Counted from the first letter of the stretch, positions 45,156 through 54,160 are shown. The stretch is 64,000 nt of DNA from BJHL01 sp040378885 (GCA_046316615.1 JBKDAN010000057.1:62001-126000); one strand, 5' to 3'. The notes: a model not told the origin generated them from the letters alone. Program-made: numbers and translations.

Positions 45156-45269
45156 CGATAGCTCCGATCGTTTCTCGCCGCTGGACTCGTGCACTGCAAA
45201 GCCGCCAGGGCATCGCACGAAGTTGCATAAGCACGAAGAAGTTGTGGAAGGGAGAGAACGCCTTAACTC

Positions 45270-45289
45270 GTTGTCACCGGTGTGACAAC
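45270..45289. promoter_or_regulatory. Perfect dyad upstream of the metal-efflux operon (probable operator)
   Basis: GTTGTCAC-CGGT-GTGACAAC: 8-bp arms with a 4-bp spacer, 115 bp before the TolC start, and followed on the + strand by a further half-like GTTGACAAG. No T-run follows on the minus strand, so it is unlikely to be a terminator. Confidence 0.55.
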
Positions 45290-45364
45290 ACGTTGACAAG
45301 ACAACACCACCCGCGGCGCGCGACAATCATGTCGCCAGCAGCCGTGCCATGCGTTCGTGCAAAA

Positions 45365-45829
45365 CTAGAGAAGGAGCCGCGTCGTCTTCAGGGCGATCAT
45401 CTGATCAATCGCCACGATGTCGCGAGGCGGCGGCCTGAACACGCTCGACGCAGGCGGTGCAAGTTCCACCGTCATCACAATCGCGACGATGACCGGCACC
45501 AAAAGTGCTCGAACTTCGCCACTGTCCGCCTTCGACTTGCTCGGAACAGATTCGTCGCCCGGCACCTGCACATGCACATGGCAGTCACACTCATCGCTCA
45601 TCGGCGTGAGAATCGTGCAGGGCACGTGCCCAGTCTCTTCGTCACAATCTGTCGAGGGCTCATCGTGGCATGCCGCGCCTTCGCACTGTTCACAGCTTCC
45701 CGTGTGGTCCTGCTCATGCGCGTCGCAGTGCGGCAACGGAATGCACAACACGCGTCCCGACGCCGACGCAATCACGCCCTGCACCACAAGCAGCAACATG
45801 GCGACAAGTTTGACGACAGCGGGAGACAT
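45365..45829 (-). CDS. Cys/His-rich membrane protein linked to metal efflux
   Basis: 154 residues from ATG 45829. An N-terminal membrane segment (VVKLVAMLLLVVQGVIASAS) is followed by an extracytoplasmic stretch packed with Cys and His: CIPLPHCDAHEQ, GSCEQCEGAACHDE, DCDEETGHVPC and DECDCHVHVQ. A C-terminal hydrophobic segment (VPVIVAIVMTVELA) and a Pro-rich tail end it. The Cys/His cluster suggests metal capture or sensing. It precedes the efflux operon in the same direction, with a 209-bp gap containing the dyad. I do not know a named family; the start at 45829 is supported by the membrane segment, not by a strong ribosome-binding site. Confidence 0.65.
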   Translation of the reverse strand: MSPAVVKLVAMLLLVVQGVIASASGRVLCIPLPHCDAHEQDHTGSCEQCEGAACHDEPSTDCDEETGHVPCTILTPMSDECDCHVHVQVPGDESVPSKSKADSGEVRALLVPVIVAIVMTVELAPPASSVFRPPPRDIVAIDQMIALKTTRLLL

Positions 45830-45963
45830 CAGCTCGTCGAGTCTAGGCCTTACCCCGCGCAGACTACAAGCGAGACGCCTCCAGCCACTCTGGGGAAACT
45901 GCCGTGACTTCGCACAACTCACGCGCACCGCATCCCACATTTGCCCCGCACCCTGCCACCCCA

Positions 45964-46704
45964 TCATTCCCGCGCCGCCAGCCGATACCCCACGCCCGGC
46001 TCCGTGATCAGAAACCGCGGCTGCGTCGGATCTGCCTCAAGCTTCTTTCGCAGTTCCCCGGCATACACCCGCAAGTACTGCACATCGCTCACATGCTGCG
46101 GTCCCCAGACTTCCTTCAGAATCATCTGGTGTGTCAGCACCTTCCCCGCGTGCTTCACCAGAAACGCAAGCAACTTGAACTCCATGGGCGTCAACCGAAC
46201 CTCGCGCCGCGACATTGCGGGTTGGCCCGCAGACTCATCGCCCACATACACCAGCCGCGCGTCCAGATCCACACGCAGCGATCGCCCATCAATTGTCCGG
46301 TCATACACCTGACCGATCTCTGCCCCTGCTCCAGCACCCGCCGAAGCTGCATGTCGTAACGCCACCCGCAGCCGCGCGAGCAGTTCGCCGACACCAAATG
46401 GCTTCGTCAGGTAGTCATCCGCCCCCGCATCAAGCGCCGCGATCTTGTCGCTCTCCTGTCCGCGTGCCGAAAGCACGATGATCGGCGTCCGCGCCTCGCG
46501 ACGTATCGCTCGCGTCACCTGCAGACCATCGCCATCAGGCAGCCCGAGATCAAGCAGAATCAAGTCCGGATACGTCGTCACCGCTTGCAGCGTGCCGTCG
46601 CGAGCAGTCGCCGCATCCTTCGCGCGATAGCTGTTTGCCTCCAGCGTTGCCCGCAAAAAACGACGAATCGGCTCCTCATCCTCAATGATCAATACCAGCG
46701 GCAT
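45964..46704 (-). CDS. OmpR/KdpE-type response regulator without adjacent kinase
   Basis: 246 residues. Receiver domain 1-120 with IIEDEEPIRRFL, phospho-acceptor Asp52 in LLDLGLPDGDG, IIVLSARGQESDKIAALDAGADDYLTKPFGVGEL; winged-helix DNA-binding domain from about 150 with RLTPMEFKLLAFLVKHAGKVLTHQMILKEVWGP and QYLRVYAGELRKKLE, then the KdpE-like C-terminal RFLITEPGVGYRL. It is closest in feel to KdpE, but no kdpD or kdpFABC lies in this window. It is upstream of the Cys/His-rich protein and efflux genes, so it may control them; that is inference. Confidence 0.88.
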   Translation of the reverse strand: MPLVLIIEDEEPIRRFLRATLEANSYRAKDAATARDGTLQAVTTYPDLILLDLGLPDGDGLQVTRAIRREARTPIIVLSARGQESDKIAALDAGADDYLTKPFGVGELLARLRVALRHAASAGAGAGAEIGQVYDRTIDGRSLRVDLDARLVYVGDESAGQPAMSRREVRLTPMEFKLLAFLVKHAGKVLTHQMILKEVWGPQHVSDVQYLRVYAGELRKKLEADPTQPRFLITEPGVGYRLAARE

Positions 46705-46739
46705 GTGTGCCGGCTGTCCCGCACCCAGCGGCTGCGCTC

Positions 46740-46869
46740 GTCCGGTGTTGGCACATGGACTCTCACCGCGGGCATCTCGCAGTTGTTCCTGGGCGACAAC
46801 ACCCGCGCCTTCAACCGAGGCGACGACACGCTAACCATCGCCGTCATCGGTCTGCAAGCATCCTTCTAG
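46740..46869 (+). pseudogene. Apparent 3' remnant of an outer-membrane beta-barrel gene
   Basis: The plus-strand frame reads VGTWTLTAGISQLFLGDNTRAF, then NRGDDTLTIAVIGLQASF and a stop at 46867-46869. Alternating hydrophobic strands, a GDD turn and a terminal Phe are typical of the last strands of an outer-membrane porin. Upstream, the space is occupied by the opposite-strand response regulator, so the body of the gene is missing. This is composition and pattern evidence only. Confidence 0.35.
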
Positions 46870-47030
46870 TCCGCTCGCAATCCGCCCAATTCTGTTAGGT
46901 ATGCCATGCCCATCTCTTCGCAGAGGTTTATTGGCGGTAATCCTAATTCAGGCATAAACACCTGCAAAATATAGCTTTGCAAGTGATATTGTGCTGCATT
47001 CGCGAAATTAGCTTGAACAAGCCGCTCCAT
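46866..47030 (-). CDS. Short orphan ORF in AT-richer DNA
   Basis: 54 residues, MERLVQANFANAAQYHLQ at the start and LPPINLCEEMGMAYLTELGGLR near the end. It reads like genuine protein text and its DNA is visibly richer in A and T than the flanks. No family recognised. It is divergent from imuA (17 bp between starts) and its TAG shares CTAG with the plus-strand remnant. It could be a fragment of a larger lost gene. Confidence 0.3.
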   Translation of the reverse strand: MERLVQANFANAAQYHLQSYILQVFMPELGLPPINLCEEMGMAYLTELGGLRAD

Positions 47031-47046
47031 ATGGTATCCTAACAAA

Positions 47047-47862
47047 ATGCTCTCGCAATGCGTACAAAAACGCTCCGAGCCCCTTCGCCTCGCCCAGCTC
47101 AAATCACAGTTGGACGGTCTCGCCACACACCCCCAGCAGTCCGCTCGCCGCGTTCCACTTGCCTGGCCGCAGACCGACGCCTGGCTGGGGGGCGGCTTGT
47201 GTTGTGGAGCAATCCACGAATGGATCGGCCTCGTGGGCGTTCCCCCCATCAGCCTCTTGGTGCACGCTGCCGCTCAGGCCGCGGTTGGCACGGACGCAGG
47301 CAGTCCCGCTGCGTGGCTCGTCTGTATCGGTCGTGAAGTCTGGCCCACGCCCAGTGCCATCTTCAGCGCCGGTGGTGGCGACCTGCTGCGTCACATGCTG
47401 CTCATCGATCCGCCCACGGAGTCCGATCGACACTGGGCCATCGAACTCGCTTTGCGCTCCGAGAGCCTCATCGTCATAGCCGACGCGAGCGGCGTCGACA
47501 TGGCAACCTCCCGCAGATTGCAACTCGCCGCTGAAAGTGGCCAGTCGCTCGGTCTGCTCGCTCGTCCGCCACGGGATGCGCAAGCCATGTCCGTCGCAAC
47601 AACCCGCTGGCTCGTCCAACCGGTGCCCACGCTCGCATCAAGCCCGCGCTGGCGCGTCACTCTTGCCCGCTGCAAGGGCTTGCAGAGTTCTCAGTCGCAC
47701 AGCACGCAGGATGGCGTGCCTGGTATTGCACTCGCGCACGTCGCGCGAGGCTTCGTCACGGATGATCGCTCACTGCTGGTGGAGGTGAACGATGCGGGCC
47801 GTCTTGTCCCTGTACATGCCGACATTCGCGAGCGACGTGATCCGACTGCAGCGGCGTCTTGA
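47047..47862 (+). CDS. imuA: ImuA-like translesion mutagenesis protein (RecA/SulA-related)
   Basis: 271 residues. N-terminal RLAQLKSQLDGLA, then LAWPQTDAWLGGGLCCGAIHEWIG, the RecA-like opening in which the Walker region is degenerate, as usual for ImuA. The core shows AAWLVCIGREVWPTPSAIF, HWAIELALRSESLIVIADASGVDMATSRRLQLAAESGQSLGLLARP and PRWRVTLARCKG. ImuA is needed with ImuB and DnaE2 for induced mutagenesis after DNA damage and interacts with RecA (family knowledge). Its last 71 bp overlap imuB. A KxSK-type SOS box was looked for upstream and not recognised. Confidence 0.85.
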   Translation: MLSQCVQKRSEPLRLAQLKSQLDGLATHPQQSARRVPLAWPQTDAWLGGGLCCGAIHEWIGLVGVPPISLLVHAAAQAAVGTDAGSPAAWLVCIGREVWPTPSAIFSAGGGDLLRHMLLIDPPTESDRHWAIELALRSESLIVIADASGVDMATSRRLQLAAESGQSLGLLARPPRDAQAMSVATTRWLVQPVPTLASSPRWRVTLARCKGLQSSQSHSTQDGVPGIALAHVARGFVTDDRSLLVEVNDAGRLVPVHADIRERRDPTAAAS

Positions 47863-49315
47863 CGCTCGCATGCCCATCATCCTCTGGACGCTTGATCGCC
47901 AGCGCGAGATCGTCACCTCCTGCTGCGTCACATCGTTGCGTGCGGGCGTCAGAGCCGGCATGACTGTCGCCCACGCCCGCGCTTTGCTGCCCAAAGGCGT
48001 CATGCACGCCCAGCAGCACGACGCCGCAGTCACGCGCCGCGCGCTGCGAAGACTCGCCCTCCGCATGCACGCATTCGTGCCCACTGTCGCACTCGACCAG
48101 CGAGATGGTCTCTTGCTCGACGCTTCGGGCTGCGTGCACCTCTACGGCACCATGGAGCAACTCATCGCCCGCATCATGCGAAAGCTGGCCAAAATCGGCA
48201 TCGCAGCCCGCATCGCCGCCGCACCCACGTGTACCGCCGCCTGCGCAATCGCTCGCTGCGGCCCAGTTGGCACCGTCGTGAGAGAACTCGCTGATATTCC
48301 ATCAGTAACCGCCAACCTGCCACTTATCTCGCTGCGTCTGCCCTCAGGTGTCCTGCACGCGTTGTACGAGGTTGGCATCGAACAAGTCGGCCAGTTGCGC
48401 GCCATGCCCCGCGCATCACTGGCCGATCGTTTCGGTTCAGCCGTCCTGCACGTGCTCGATCAACTCACCGGCCGCGCCCCCGAACGCCTCACGCCCGTCA
48501 TCGCACGTGGCGTGTTGCAGGCTTCGCACGAACTCGCCGGTCCAACAACCCGCATCGAAGCGATCCACCTTATCGCCCAGCGCGTGCTCGAATCACTTTG
48601 CAGCATACTTCGCTGCAAACAACTCGGTTGCCGCAAAGTCGTCGTCACGCTCGACCGCTCCGACATCGATCCCCTCGCCCTCACTTTGCAAGTGGCCAAA
48701 GCCACGAGCGATCCGCAGCACATGTTCAGCATGCTGCGTCACCTGCTCGACAACGCTCAACTTGGCTACGGCGTCCAGGCAGTGCACGCACGCGCACACA
48801 TTGTCAGCCGCGTGCAGCACGAACAGATGGAGGCATGGCGCACCGCAAGTGCCAGCACGCCGACCGATGGTCTGGGCCGTTTCGTGGATGCGTGCGTCGC
48901 TCGCATGGGTCCCGCGAGCGTCACCTGGGTTACGCCCGTTGCGTCACATCTCCCCGAGAACGCGCTCGTGCGTCAGATAGTGGGGGACCTCGCTCACTGC
49001 CCAACCGAACCTGCAAATATGACGCACGCCGCTCGCCCCGCTCGCCTGCTCACCCAGCCCGCCCCCGCAGGCGTGCTCGCCGTCGTACCCGACGGCCCGC
49101 TCGCACGCATCTCAGTCTGGGGCGAGGCTATGGACATCACGCAAACCCACGGCCCCGAACGCATCGCTGGCGAATGGTGGCGTGAGGATCTCCGCACGCG
49201 CGATGCCTCCTCACTCTCGCGCGACTACTTCCGCGTGCAGACCGCCCAAGGTCGCTGGCTCTGGGTCTTCCGCTGCACCGATGGCCGCTGGTTCGTCCAC
49301 GGAGAGTGGGCATGA
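47792..49315 (+). CDS. imuB: ImuB, catalytically inactive Y-family polymerase-like protein
   Basis: 507 residues starting at ATG 47792 inside imuA. The N-terminus AVLSLYMPTFASDVIRLQRR replaces the Y-family motif that carries the first catalytic Asp, and LLLDASGCVHLYG replaces the SIDE motif, so polymerase activity is not expected; this loss is typical of ImuB. Later regions are a little-finger-like segment and C-terminal ISVWGEAMDITQTHGPERIAGEWW followed by SRDYFRVQTAQGRWLWVFR, the usual ImuB ending. It acts as a scaffold bringing DnaE2 to the beta clamp. I do not see an obvious QLPLF-like clamp motif. Confidence 0.9.
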   Translation: MRAVLSLYMPTFASDVIRLQRRLDARMPIILWTLDRQREIVTSCCVTSLRAGVRAGMTVAHARALLPKGVMHAQQHDAAVTRRALRRLALRMHAFVPTVALDQRDGLLLDASGCVHLYGTMEQLIARIMRKLAKIGIAARIAAAPTCTAACAIARCGPVGTVVRELADIPSVTANLPLISLRLPSGVLHALYEVGIEQVGQLRAMPRASLADRFGSAVLHVLDQLTGRAPERLTPVIARGVLQASHELAGPTTRIEAIHLIAQRVLESLCSILRCKQLGCRKVVVTLDRSDIDPLALTLQVAKATSDPQHMFSMLRHLLDNAQLGYGVQAVHARAHIVSRVQHEQMEAWRTASASTPTDGLGRFVDACVARMGPASVTWVTPVASHLPENALVRQIVGDLAHCPTEPANMTHAARPARLLTQPAPAGVLAVVPDGPLARISVWGEAMDITQTHGPERIAGEWWREDLRTRDASSLSRDYFRVQTAQGRWLWVFRCTDGRWFVHGEWA

Positions 49316-49365
49316 CGCACGCCGCCGCAACATCAATCAAGCCCCAAGAGCACATTGGATAGCAC

Positions 49366-52300
49366 ATGCCCGAAGAACCACTGCCAAAAGTCAAACAGCA
49401 CCCGCTGCGTGCCGCCAGCCCGCTTACACCACCGCCGTGCGAGACGCTCCGCCCCGCCGCTCCACCCGTGCAATACGCCGAGCTTGCCGTCACCAGCAAC
49501 TTCACTTTTCTCAGCGGCGCCAGCCACCCCGACGAACTCGTCACCCGTGCCGCCGAACTGGGCTATGCCGCCATCGCCATCACCGATACGCACTCACTCG
49601 CAGGAATCGTGCGAGCCCATGTCGCCGCCAAGCAAGCCGGCATGCAACTCGTCGTCGGTGCTCGCATCCAGTTGCAGCAGCCCACCCCCTGCAGCCTGCT
49701 ACTGCACGTCATGCACCGCGACGGCTACGCCAACCTCTGCAAGCTGCTCACCTTGGGCAAGCGACGCGCTCCCAAAGCCCACTGCCACCTTTCGCTGCAC
49801 GACGTGCTCACACACCACAGCGGCCTCATGGCCACACTCCTGCCGCCGGCCACGCTCGACGAAACCTGCGTGCACTTGCTCACAGGCTTGCAGAGCGTCT
49901 TCACTCAAGATCGCCTCTCCCTCGCTCTCTCCCGCGCGTACCACGCGACCGACGCAACACGCATCCAGCAAGTCGCAGCGCTCGCGCAGCTCACAAAAGT
50001 GCCGCTCGTCGTGACCAACGATGTGCACTACCACACGCCCCAGCGTCGCGCCTTGCAAGATGTGCTCACCTGCATCCGCGAGGGCTGCACGATCGATGAA
50101 GCTGGGTACAGGCTGCACGCCAACGCCGAGCGTCATCTCAAGCCCGCCGAAGAAATGGCCCGTCTCTTCGCGTCCTATCCCAACGCCATCACGCGCACTC
50201 TCACCATTGCCCAGCGCTGTGTCGGCTTCACCCTCGATCAGCTCCGCTACGAGTATCCAGACGAAGTCGTGCCCCTGGGCGCCACGCCCATGAACCACCT
50301 GCGCCAGCTCACCTTCGCCGGCGCAGCCAAACGCTATCCCCAAGGCATCCCCGCCAGTGTGCACGCGCAGCTCGAGCACGAACTGCGTCTCATCGACGAT
50401 CTCCGCTACGCGCCCTACTTCCTCACCGTCCACGATCTTGTCTCCTTTGCTAGCGCACGCGGCATCCTCTGCCAGGGCCGCGGCGCAGCCGCCAATTCCG
50501 CCGTCTGTTTCTGCCTTGGCGTCACCGCGGTCGATCCCGCTCGCGTCAGCATGCTCTTCGAGCGATTCATCAGCAAAGAGCGCGACGAGCCGCCCGATAT
50601 CGACATCGACTTCGAACACGAACGTCGTGAAGAAGTCATCCAGTACATCTACCAGAAGTACGGCCGCGACCACGCCGCCCTTACCGCAGAAGTCATCTCC
50701 TACCGCGGCCGCAGCGCAATCCGCGAAGTCGGCAAAGTCATGGGCCTGTCGCGAGACTGCGTCGACCGCCTCGCCAAAGACCTCACCTGGTGGGAAGACA
50801 AACCCGCCACGCCCCGCCGCATGCGCGAACTGGGCCTCAATCCCGGCGATCCGCATCTCTCGCGCGTGGTCGCGCTCGCACAGGAACTCATGGGCTTTCC
50901 CCGTCACCTGGGCCAGCATGTGGGCGGCTTCGTCATCACGCGCGGCCCGCTCTGCGAAAGCGTGCCCATCGAGAACGCCGCGATGCCCGATCGCACGATC
51001 ATCGAGTGGGACAAAGACGACATCGAAGCCCTGGGCATGCTCAAAGTGGACTGCCTGGGCCTGGGCATGCTCACCTGCATCCGCAAAGCTATCGCCCTCA
51101 TCAACCGACATCAACTCACCGCACCGAACCAGCCGCTCCCGCTCGATCTTGCGACCATCCCGCCCGAAGACCCCGCGACGTACGACATGATCTGCGATGC
51201 CGACACCATCGGCGTCTTCCAGATCGAAAGCCGCGCCCAGATGTCCATGCTGCCGCGTCTCAAGCCGCGCTGCTACTACGACCTCGTCATCGAAGTCGCC
51301 ATCGTCCGCCCCGGCCCCATCCAAGGCAAGATGGTGCACCCGTACCTCAAACGCCGCGACGGCATCGAGCCCGTCATCTACGCCTCTCCCGAAATCGAAC
51401 GCGTCTTGAGCCGCACGCTCGGCGTCCCGCTCTTTCAGGAACAAGCCATGTCCCTCGCTGTTGTCGCCGCAGGCTTCACCCCGGGCGAGGCCGACCAGCT
51501 CCGCCGTGCCATGGCCGCATGGAAGCGCTCAGGCAGCGCGATCCTCAAATTCGAGAAGAAACTCATCGAAGGCATGCTCGCACGCGGCCACTCCATCGAC
51601 TTCGCCCGCGGCGTCTTCCAGCAGATCAGCGGCTTCTCCGGCTACGGCTTCCCCGAATCCCACGCCGCAAGTTTCGCCCTGCTCGTCTACGCATCCTGCT
51701 GGCTCAAGAAGCATCACCCCGCCGCCTTCGCCTGCGCTCTGCTCAACAGCCAGCCCATGGGCTTCTACCAGCCTTCGCAAATCGTGCAGGACGCAGTGCG
51801 TCATGCCGTCACCGTACGTCCCCTCGACATCAATCACAGCGATTGGGATTGCACGCTCGAAGAAACGCCCGATGGTCCCGCCCTTCGCCTGGGCATGCGA
51901 CTCGCCCAAGGCATGCGTGCCGACATCGCCCACACAATCGCACAGGAACGCACCGCCCGCGGCATCTACCGCTCGCTCGACAATCTCCGCCGCCGCGTGC
52001 ACATTCCCGTCAGCCAACTCCGCACGCTCGCCCAGGCCGACGCCTTCGGCTCGTTCCAGCTCCCCCGCCAGCAAGCCCTCTGGAACATGCGCCGCATGAG
52101 CGATGTCGAAGCGCCGCTCTTCGAGCAAGCAGATCTGGCAGCAGCTGACCACTCCAGCTCTCAGCCCCGCATCACGCCAGACGCAACTGATCGCAGCACA
52201 CACCACGCGCACACGCGCAGCGAGTTCTCCGACCCGCTCCCCACCATCCCCGCTTCCTCCCAAGTCACCGCCGACTACCTCGCCACAGGACTCTCTCTCA

Positions 52301-52674
52301 AATCCCACCCCCTGCGCTTCATGCGAGAAACCCTCGCCGCCAAACGCGTCATCGAAAACGCCGCGCTGCAAAAACCCGCCCAAACACCCACAGGCTCGCG
52401 AGTCTCCGTGGCAGGCATGGTCCTCGTGCGCCAACGCCCCGGCACCGCCAGCGGCATCGTCTTCATCACCATCGAAGACGAAACAGGCGTCGCCAACCTC
52501 ATCGTCCGTCCTGAAATTTACGAACGCTACCGCCGCGCCGCCCGCCATGCCGGCATCATCATTTGCACCGGCACCGTTGAACGCGCAGGCAAAGTCGTCT
52601 ACGTGAAAGCCAAATCCATTCGCAGTGCCGACACCCTCGACGACCCCCTCGTCCACTCGCGAGACTTCCACTAG
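49366..52674 (+). CDS. dnaE2: Error-prone DNA polymerase III alpha subunit DnaE2
   Basis: 1102 residues. N-terminal PHP domain (YAELAVTSNFTFLSGASHPDELV, AIAITDTHSLAGIVR, VTNDVHYHTPQRRALQDVLTCIREG), then the C-family polymerase core: GRGAAANSAVCFCLGVT, PPDIDIDFEHERREEVIQYIY with catalytic Asp residues, IVRPGPIQGKMVHPYLKRR, FPESHAASFALLVYASCWLKKHHPAAF, and a C-terminal OB fold (VSVAGMVLVRQRPGTASGIVFITIEDETG). Length and the PESHAASFA region are characteristic of DnaE2 rather than the replicative DnaE1. Completes the ImuA-ImuB-DnaE2 mutasome, which extends DNA past lesions at the cost of mutation. Confidence 0.95.
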   Translation: MPEEPLPKVKQHPLRAASPLTPPPCETLRPAAPPVQYAELAVTSNFTFLSGASHPDELVTRAAELGYAAIAITDTHSLAGIVRAHVAAKQAGMQLVVGARIQLQQPTPCSLLLHVMHRDGYANLCKLLTLGKRRAPKAHCHLSLHDVLTHHSGLMATLLPPATLDETCVHLLTGLQSVFTQDRLSLALSRAYHATDATRIQQVAALAQLTKVPLVVTNDVHYHTPQRRALQDVLTCIREGCTIDEAGYRLHANAERHLKPAEEMARLFASYPNAITRTLTIAQRCVGFTLDQLRYEYPDEVVPLGATPMNHLRQLTFAGAAKRYPQGIPASVHAQLEHELRLIDDLRYAPYFLTVHDLVSFASARGILCQGRGAAANSAVCFCLGVTAVDPARVSMLFERFISKERDEPPDIDIDFEHERREEVIQYIYQKYGRDHAALTAEVISYRGRSAIREVGKVMGLSRDCVDRLAKDLTWWEDKPATPRRMRELGLNPGDPHLSRVVALAQELMGFPRHLGQHVGGFVITRGPLCESVPIENAAMPDRTIIEWDKDDIEALGMLKVDCLGLGMLTCIRKAIALINRHQLTAPNQPLPLDLATIPPEDPATYDMICDADTIGVFQIESRAQMSMLPRLKPRCYYDLVIEVAIVRPGPIQGKMVHPYLKRRDGIEPVIYASPEIERVLSRTLGVPLFQEQAMSLAVVAAGFTPGEADQLRRAMAAWKRSGSAILKFEKKLIEGMLARGHSIDFARGVFQQISGFSGYGFPESHAASFALLVYASCWLKKHHPAAFACALLNSQPMGFYQPSQIVQDAVRHAVTVRPLDINHSDWDCTLEETPDGPALRLGMRLAQGMRADIAHTIAQERTARGIYRSLDNLRRRVHIPVSQLRTLAQADAFGSFQLPRQQALWNMRRMSDVEAPLFEQADLAAADHSSSQPRITPDATDRSTHHAHTRSEFSDPLPTIPASSQVTADYLATGLSLKSHPLRFMRETLAAKRVIENAALQKPAQTPTGSRVSVAGMVLVRQRPGTASGIVFITIEDETGVANLIVRPEIYERYRRAARHAGIIICTGTVERAGKVVYVKAKSIRSADTLDDPLVHSRDFH

Positions 52675-52675
52675 C

Positions 52676-54094
52676 TCAAAGCATCGGTGCCGCCAGTCTC
52701 GCGAGCCGCGCTGCAAAGCGCCGACAAGCGCCGATATCACGCCACCAGTTTGGCTCCAGCGCCTTCGCCCGCCGCAGGTCAGCCTGCAGCATCGTCGCGA
52801 CACGATCCGCAAATCGTGCATCGTGCACGATACCCGTCAGCTCAAAGTTCAGCGTCATCGACCGATGATCAAGATTCGCACTCCCGATCGATGTCACATC
52901 ATCGCACAGCACGACTTTCTGATGCGTGAACCCGCGTGTGTAGTGATACACCGCGACCCCCGCCGCAAGCACATCCGCGATGAACGCGTTCGCGGCATGC
53001 TCCACCAATATGCTGTCAGGCCGATTCGGCACCAGAATCCGAACATCCACGCCGCGCAGTTTTGCCAGCTCAATCGCCTGCAGAACCGCTTCTTCACACA
53101 CAAAGTAAGGCGTCGCGATCCACAGTCGCTGCTTCGCTTCCCCTATCAGCTGCAGAAACATCTTCAGTCCCTCTTCCTTGTCATCAATCGGCCCGGAAGG
53201 AAACAGCAGCATCGCATCCACCGCATGCTCATCATCCGGTTGCGGCGCATCACTCACTCGCCACACAAACTCACGCGGTATCTGCCGCTGCGCCCAGTGC
53301 CAATCTTCCAGAAACGTCATCTGTCCGGCCAGCGCCACCGGTCCCGTCGCTCTCGCATGAGTGTCCCGCCAAAGTCCGATGCTCTCATCCCCCCCGCAAT
53401 ACTCACAACCCACATTCATCCCCCCGAAAAACACCGTCACACCGTCAATCACCACCAGCTTGCGGTGATTCCGAAAGTTCAGTCGCAGTACCCGCCGCTT
53501 TGAAGGCACCGTGCGAAAGCCACTCACCGCAATCCCTGCCTCCCGCATCACCTCAAAATAGTCTTCCGGCGTGCCAGCACACCCCAGTTCGTCATACATC
53601 AGCCATACCGCGACCCCGCGCTGTTTCGCCCGTATCAGAGCAGCCCGGACGCGTTGACCGATCTCATCATCGCGATATATGTAGAACTGCATCTGCACCG
53701 TCGCCCGTGCGTCGTCAATTGCGCTGACCAGCGACTCGTACATGTCGTCTGCGCGATCAAAGTGCCGCACCGTGTTTCCACGCGTCCACGGCAATCTCGC
53801 AAGTATGCCCAGCACGCGTAACGACGCGCGATCAGGCGTCATGGTCGCCGCCTTCATTGCCTCAAGCATCTCGCGATAGTGCCGATCCAGCGCACGCAGT
53901 CCATGCCGCCGCGCTCGCCGATATCCCTCCAGCCGCCGATCACCCATTAGCAAAAACAGCGGCGCAGCCACCGGCGGCACGAGGAGCAAAGCCAGAATCC
54001 AGCATAACGACCCCTGCGACGTGCGTCCCTCAAGTACCACACGCCACGCCAGGTACAGCCCCCATATCCACACCAACGCCCAAAGCCACCACAT
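52676..54094 (-). CDS. cls: Cardiolipin synthase (phospholipase D superfamily)
   Basis: 472 residues from ATG 54094 with AGGAGG 5 bp upstream. Two N-terminal membrane segments (WWLWALVWIWGLYLAW and LCWILALLLVPPVAAPLFLL) precede two PLD domains. HKD motif 1 is NHRKLVVIDG, preceded by YIYRDDEIGQRVRAAL; motif 2 is THQKVVLCDD followed by SIGSANLDHRSMTLNFEL. It joins two phosphatidylglycerols to cardiolipin plus glycerol at the inner membrane. It is convergent with dnaE2 with a single base between the stops. Cardiolipin fits the envelope-stress theme downstream. Confidence 0.93.
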   Translation of the reverse strand: MWWLWALVWIWGLYLAWRVVLEGRTSQGSLCWILALLLVPPVAAPLFLLMGDRRLEGYRRARRHGLRALDRHYREMLEAMKAATMTPDRASLRVLGILARLPWTRGNTVRHFDRADDMYESLVSAIDDARATVQMQFYIYRDDEIGQRVRAALIRAKQRGVAVWLMYDELGCAGTPEDYFEVMREAGIAVSGFRTVPSKRRVLRLNFRNHRKLVVIDGVTVFFGGMNVGCEYCGGDESIGLWRDTHARATGPVALAGQMTFLEDWHWAQRQIPREFVWRVSDAPQPDDEHAVDAMLLFPSGPIDDKEEGLKMFLQLIGEAKQRLWIATPYFVCEEAVLQAIELAKLRGVDVRILVPNRPDSILVEHAANAFIADVLAAGVAVYHYTRGFTHQKVVLCDDVTSIGSANLDHRSMTLNFELTGIVHDARFADRVATMLQADLRRAKALEPNWWRDIGACRRFAARLARLAAPML

Positions 54095-54136
54095 GTCGCC
54101 TCCTGCATGTGATCCACCCGCCCGTCTGAAAATGAA

Positions 54137-54160
54137 GAAAGTGCCTTGCAAGGCACTTTC
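54137..54160 (-). terminator. Hairpin terminator for the four-helix stress gene
   Basis: A 24-bp perfect palindrome GAAAGTGCCTTG-CAAGGCACTTTC, 44 bp after the stop codon at 54204 and followed on the minus strand by TTCATTTTC. A 10-bp stem with a TTGC-like loop is expected in RNA. Confidence 0.7.

Noticed and set aside
46893..47046. Search for a LexA/SOS box before imuA
   Set aside because: Neither CTGT-N8-ACAG, GAAC-N4-GTTC nor direct GTTC repeats were found by eye.
49699..51444. 581-codon minus-strand frame opposite dnaE2
   Set aside because: Long only because dnaE2 codon usage leaves the antisense frame open; no family features.
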